Below, one piece after another: positions 62,015 to 64,000 of a stretch of 64,000 bases of DNA. The translations under genes were made by a program, and so were the position numbers. The notes under the pieces are model-generated. The model had not been told where the DNA came from, ran no database searches, and saw only the letters and a program-made list of their open reading frames with translations. Positions within the stretch are counted from its first letter, which is position 1, and each line of letters starts with the position of its first letter. Origin of the DNA: Streptomyces sp. SLBN-118 (GTDB lineage Bacteria > Actinomycetota > Actinomycetes > Streptomycetales > Streptomycetaceae); contig NZ_VFNP01000001.1 in the NCBI RefSeq assembly GCF_006715635.1, positions 2,852,001-2,916,000 of the forward strand. Direction: 5' to 3'.

Positions 62015-63226
62015 ATGCAGGTGATCCAGTCGACGAAGCTCGCCAACGTCTGTTACGAAATCCGGGGTCCGGTCCTCGAGGAGGCAATGCGGCTTGAGGC
62101 AGCAGGTCATCGCATCCTCAAGCTCAACACCGGCAACCCCGCCGCCTTCGGCTTCGAGTGCCCGCCCGAGATCCTGGAGGACATGCTCCGCAACCTCGGC
62201 GACGCGCACGGCTACGGCGACGCGAAGGGCCTGCTGTCCGCGCGCCGCGCGGTGATGCAGCACTACCAGACCAAGGGCATCGACCTGGACGTCGAGGACA
62301 TCTACCTCGGCAACGGCGCCTCCGAACTGATCCAGATGTCGATGCAGGCGCTGCTCGACGACGGCGACGAGGTGCTCGTACCGGCCCCGGACTATCCGCT
62401 GTGGACCGCGTGTGTGTCGCTCGCGGGCGGCACCGCCGTGCACTACCGCTGCGACGAGCAGGCCGACTGGATGCCCGACCTCGCGGACATTGAGCGGAAG
62501 ATCACCGACCGCACCAAGGCGATCGTGATCATCAACCCGAACAACCCCACGGGTGCGGTGTACAGCGAGGAGATGCTGCGCGGCCTCACCGAGATCGCCC
62601 GCCGGCACAATCTGATCGTCTGCTCCGACGAGATCTACGACAAGATCCTCTACGACGGCGCCACGCACACGCCGACCGCCGCGGTCGCGCCGGACCTGAT
62701 GGTCCTGACCTTCAACGGGCTGTCGAAGAACTACCGGGTGGCCGGGTACCGCTCCGGCTGGATGGCCGTCTGCGGCCCGAAGGCGCATGCGGCCTCGTAC
62801 ATCGAGGGCCTGACCATCCTCGCCAATATGCGCCTGTGCGCGAACATGCCCTCGCAGCACGCGGTCGCCACCGCGCTCGGCGGCCGGCAGTCGATCGAGG
62901 ACCTCGTCCTGCCGGGCGGCCGGATCCTGGAGCAGCGGGACGTCGCGTACGACCTGCTCACCCAGATCCCGGGCGTGACCTGCGTCAAGCCGAAGGGCGC
63001 GCTGTATCTGTTCCCCCGGCTCGACCCCAAGGTCTACAAGGTCAAGGACGACCGGCAGATGGTGCTCGACCTGCTGCGCGCCGAGAAGATCATGGTCGTG
63101 CACGGTACGGGCTTCAACTGGCCGGAGCCCGATCACTTCCGGATCGTGACGCTGCCCGCGGCGAAGGAGCTGGCGGACGCGGTGACGCGGATCGGGACGT
63201 TCCTCGACGGCTACAGCCAGCCGTGA
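62015..63226 (+). CDS. Class I/II PLP aminotransferase (alanine-type)
   Basis: The 403-residue cytoplasmic aminotransferase has VIINPNNPTGAVYS (PLP and substrate contacts), the Asp of VCSDEIYDKILYD and the PLP lysine in FNGLSKNYRVAGYRSGW (SKxxR). The C-terminal arginine lies in PEPDHFRIVTLPAAKE. It is closest to bacterial alanine/valine-type transaminases (AlaA-like). ATG 62015 gives MQVIQSTKLANVCYEIRGP, as in relatives. There is no obvious ribosome binding site, so a leaderless transcript is possible. Confidence 0.92.
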   Translation: MQVIQSTKLANVCYEIRGPVLEEAMRLEAAGHRILKLNTGNPAAFGFECPPEILEDMLRNLGDAHGYGDAKGLLSARRAVMQHYQTKGIDLDVEDIYLGNGASELIQMSMQALLDDGDEVLVPAPDYPLWTACVSLAGGTAVHYRCDEQADWMPDLADIERKITDRTKAIVIINPNNPTGAVYSEEMLRGLTEIARRHNLIVCSDEIYDKILYDGATHTPTAAVAPDLMVLTFNGLSKNYRVAGYRSGWMAVCGPKAHAASYIEGLTILANMRLCANMPSQHAVATALGGRQSIEDLVLPGGRILEQRDVAYDLLTQIPGVTCVKPKGALYLFPRLDPKVYKVKDDRQMVLDLLRAEKIMVVHGTGFNWPEPDHFRIVTLPAAKELADAVTRIGTFLDGYSQP

Positions 63227-63316
63227 CTCATCTCGCCGGATTACCGGATTCAGCTCAACTTTAGACGGAATCCAAGCTAGGATGGTCTCCTGACGACCCA
63301 CGCAGGAGGCCATCTC

Positions 63317-63700
63317 ATGTACGAGCCGATCCGCACCAAGTCGGCCCGACGCATGCCGGCCGACGCGCAGGCCGACTACCCGCACCGCAGCCGCGAGGAA
63401 GAGCTGGACATCCAGCTCGCCGGCCACCTGTCCGCGCTTCTCGCCGTCACCGACGAACTGGGCCTCGACGAGGCCGCCGAGCGCATCGCCGGGGAGGTCG
63501 CCCGGCTGCGCGGCGCGCCGCCCGCCCGGCACGCCGGCCTCAGCGCGGCCGACAGCGGAGTCCTGCACCGCCGCGCCCACGACATCGCGGGCCGCGCCCT
63601 CGTCGTCGCGGCATCCCGCGCCGACACCGCCGCCGCGATTCTCGCGGCCGAGCGGATGGACGTGCACTCCGCCGCCCTCGCACCGGCCGGCGCCCACTGA
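63317..63700 (+). CDS. Conserved small actinobacterial protein
   Basis: The 127-residue soluble helical protein includes YPHRSREEELDIQLAGHLSA then LLAVTDELGL, and a second helical part, HRRAHDIAGRALVVAASRADTAA. I recognise it as a conserved streptomycete protein of unknown function, without a named domain. ATG 63317 follows AGGAGG, a strong ribosome binding site. It stands alone between the aminotransferase gene and a terminator. Confidence 0.75.
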   Translation: MYEPIRTKSARRMPADAQADYPHRSREEELDIQLAGHLSALLAVTDELGLDEAAERIAGEVARLRGAPPARHAGLSAADSGVLHRRAHDIAGRALVVAASRADTAAAILAAERMDVHSAALAPAGAH

Positions 63701-63851
63701 CGGCCCCGGTCCGCGTGCCGAGGAGGCGCGCGGACCGGGTGCCACCTGATCGGCGGACCGGGCAGCCCGACGCGTACGAGAACCAGACACGCACGAGAAC
63801 CAGTTGCGCCACCCCTCCCGCACGGGGTCTGTGTCCTCGGCACACAACGGT

Positions 63852-63888
63852 CCGGCCCCCGGAGCCGTGAGGGGGCTCCGGGGGCCGG
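63852..63888. terminator. Terminator hairpin near the right edge
   Basis: A 15-bp perfect stem (63852-63866 with 63874-63888) with a 7-nt loop lies between the small conserved gene and a convergent gene that enters from the right. The remaining parts of 63701-63979 show no gene. Confidence 0.85.
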
Positions 63889-63979
63889 GGGCGCGGCGGA
63901 CCTGGGTTGACCCCCAGGTCAGGGCGGAAGTCGGGAGGCCCGCCGCGACGTTTCTTCAATTCGGTGCGAAGGCGAGCGT

Positions 63980-64000
63980 TCAGCCGAGACGCGCGACCAG
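63980..64000 (-). CDS. Possible 3' end of a leftward gene cut by the window
   Basis: On the minus strand the last 21 bases read LVARLG and a TGA stop. The strong hairpin downstream supports the end of a leftward gene. Nothing can be said of its identity. Confidence 0.3.
   Translation of the reverse strand: MVARLG

Noticed and set aside
61991..63847. Minus-strand open frame of 618 codons over the aminotransferase
   Set aside because: It is a shadow of the aminotransferase gene; codon positions fit the plus strand.

Overview
The window is high-GC actinobacterial DNA that can be assigned to Streptomyces. Third codon positions are strongly G/C and many starts are GTG. The gene content is also diagnostic: a WhiB-like regulator, chaplins and rodlins of the aerial-hyphal surface, a DasR-type chitinase operator, a SpoIIE/HATPase phosphatase and an oxyR/ahpCD locus. 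I see no tRNA, rRNA, CRISPR array, IS element or phage gene. No species is claimed.

Region 1 (1-25.4 kb) is mostly core chromosome. It holds glpX (5' truncated by the window edge), a wbl gene, two unrelated fumarases (iron-sulfur class I and class II fumC), a secreted SGNH/ricin-lectin hydrolase and a SpoIIE-type phosphatase with a tiny coupled upstream ORF. It continues with a bifunctional penicillin-binding protein, an SPFH protein coupled to a ribbon-helix-helix protein, a roadblock/DUF4388 operon, divergent oxyR and ahpCD, an AI-2E exporter-like protein and a lytic transglycosylase behind a probable c-di-AMP (ydaO) riboswitch. PhoH, a cis-prenyltransferase, an aldo/keto reductase and a cupin close the region.

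Region 2 (25.4-43.7 kb) is a complete Gram-positive Tad/Flp pilus locus. It encodes prepilin peptidase, Flp pilin, TadE/G-like pseudopilins, TadA ATPase, TadB/TadC, TadZ, CpaB, an OmpA-type protein, lipoproteins and a NarL-type sensor kinase/response regulator pair. Embedded in it is a large protein with a canonical Flp-pilin N-terminus, a Hint autoprocessing domain and a C-terminal toxin-like domain, followed by a candidate immunity gene. Five intergenic regions of this locus share a 16-bp palindrome, TGGGYCC-N2-GGRCCCA, with the 7-2-7 geometry of NarL-family sites. Together this suggests a coordinately regulated pilus that may carry or deliver a polymorphic toxin.

Region 3 (43.8-55.4 kb) is catabolic and secretory. 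It has a GH18 chitinase with a DasR-like site, an M14 carboxypeptidase and a D-amino-acid cluster (RidA, IclR regulator, KdgK-like kinase, D-serine-dehydratase-like enzyme, N-acyl-D-amino-acid deacylase) around an IclR-type palindrome. The GntP/DsdX-family permease of that cluster is decayed, with 69-bp tandem repeats at its truncation point. An AlkB-like dioxygenase and a trypsin-like protease follow.

Region 4 (55.5-61.5 kb) is a surface-coat cluster: three short chaplins, two rodlins with near-identical 3' halves, another small secreted protein, a VKOR-type disulfide-forming membrane protein and a DUF4360 secreted protein. A BldN-like promoter precedes the first chaplin. The window ends with a RidA pseudogene, a class I/II aminotransferase and a small conserved actinobacterial protein.
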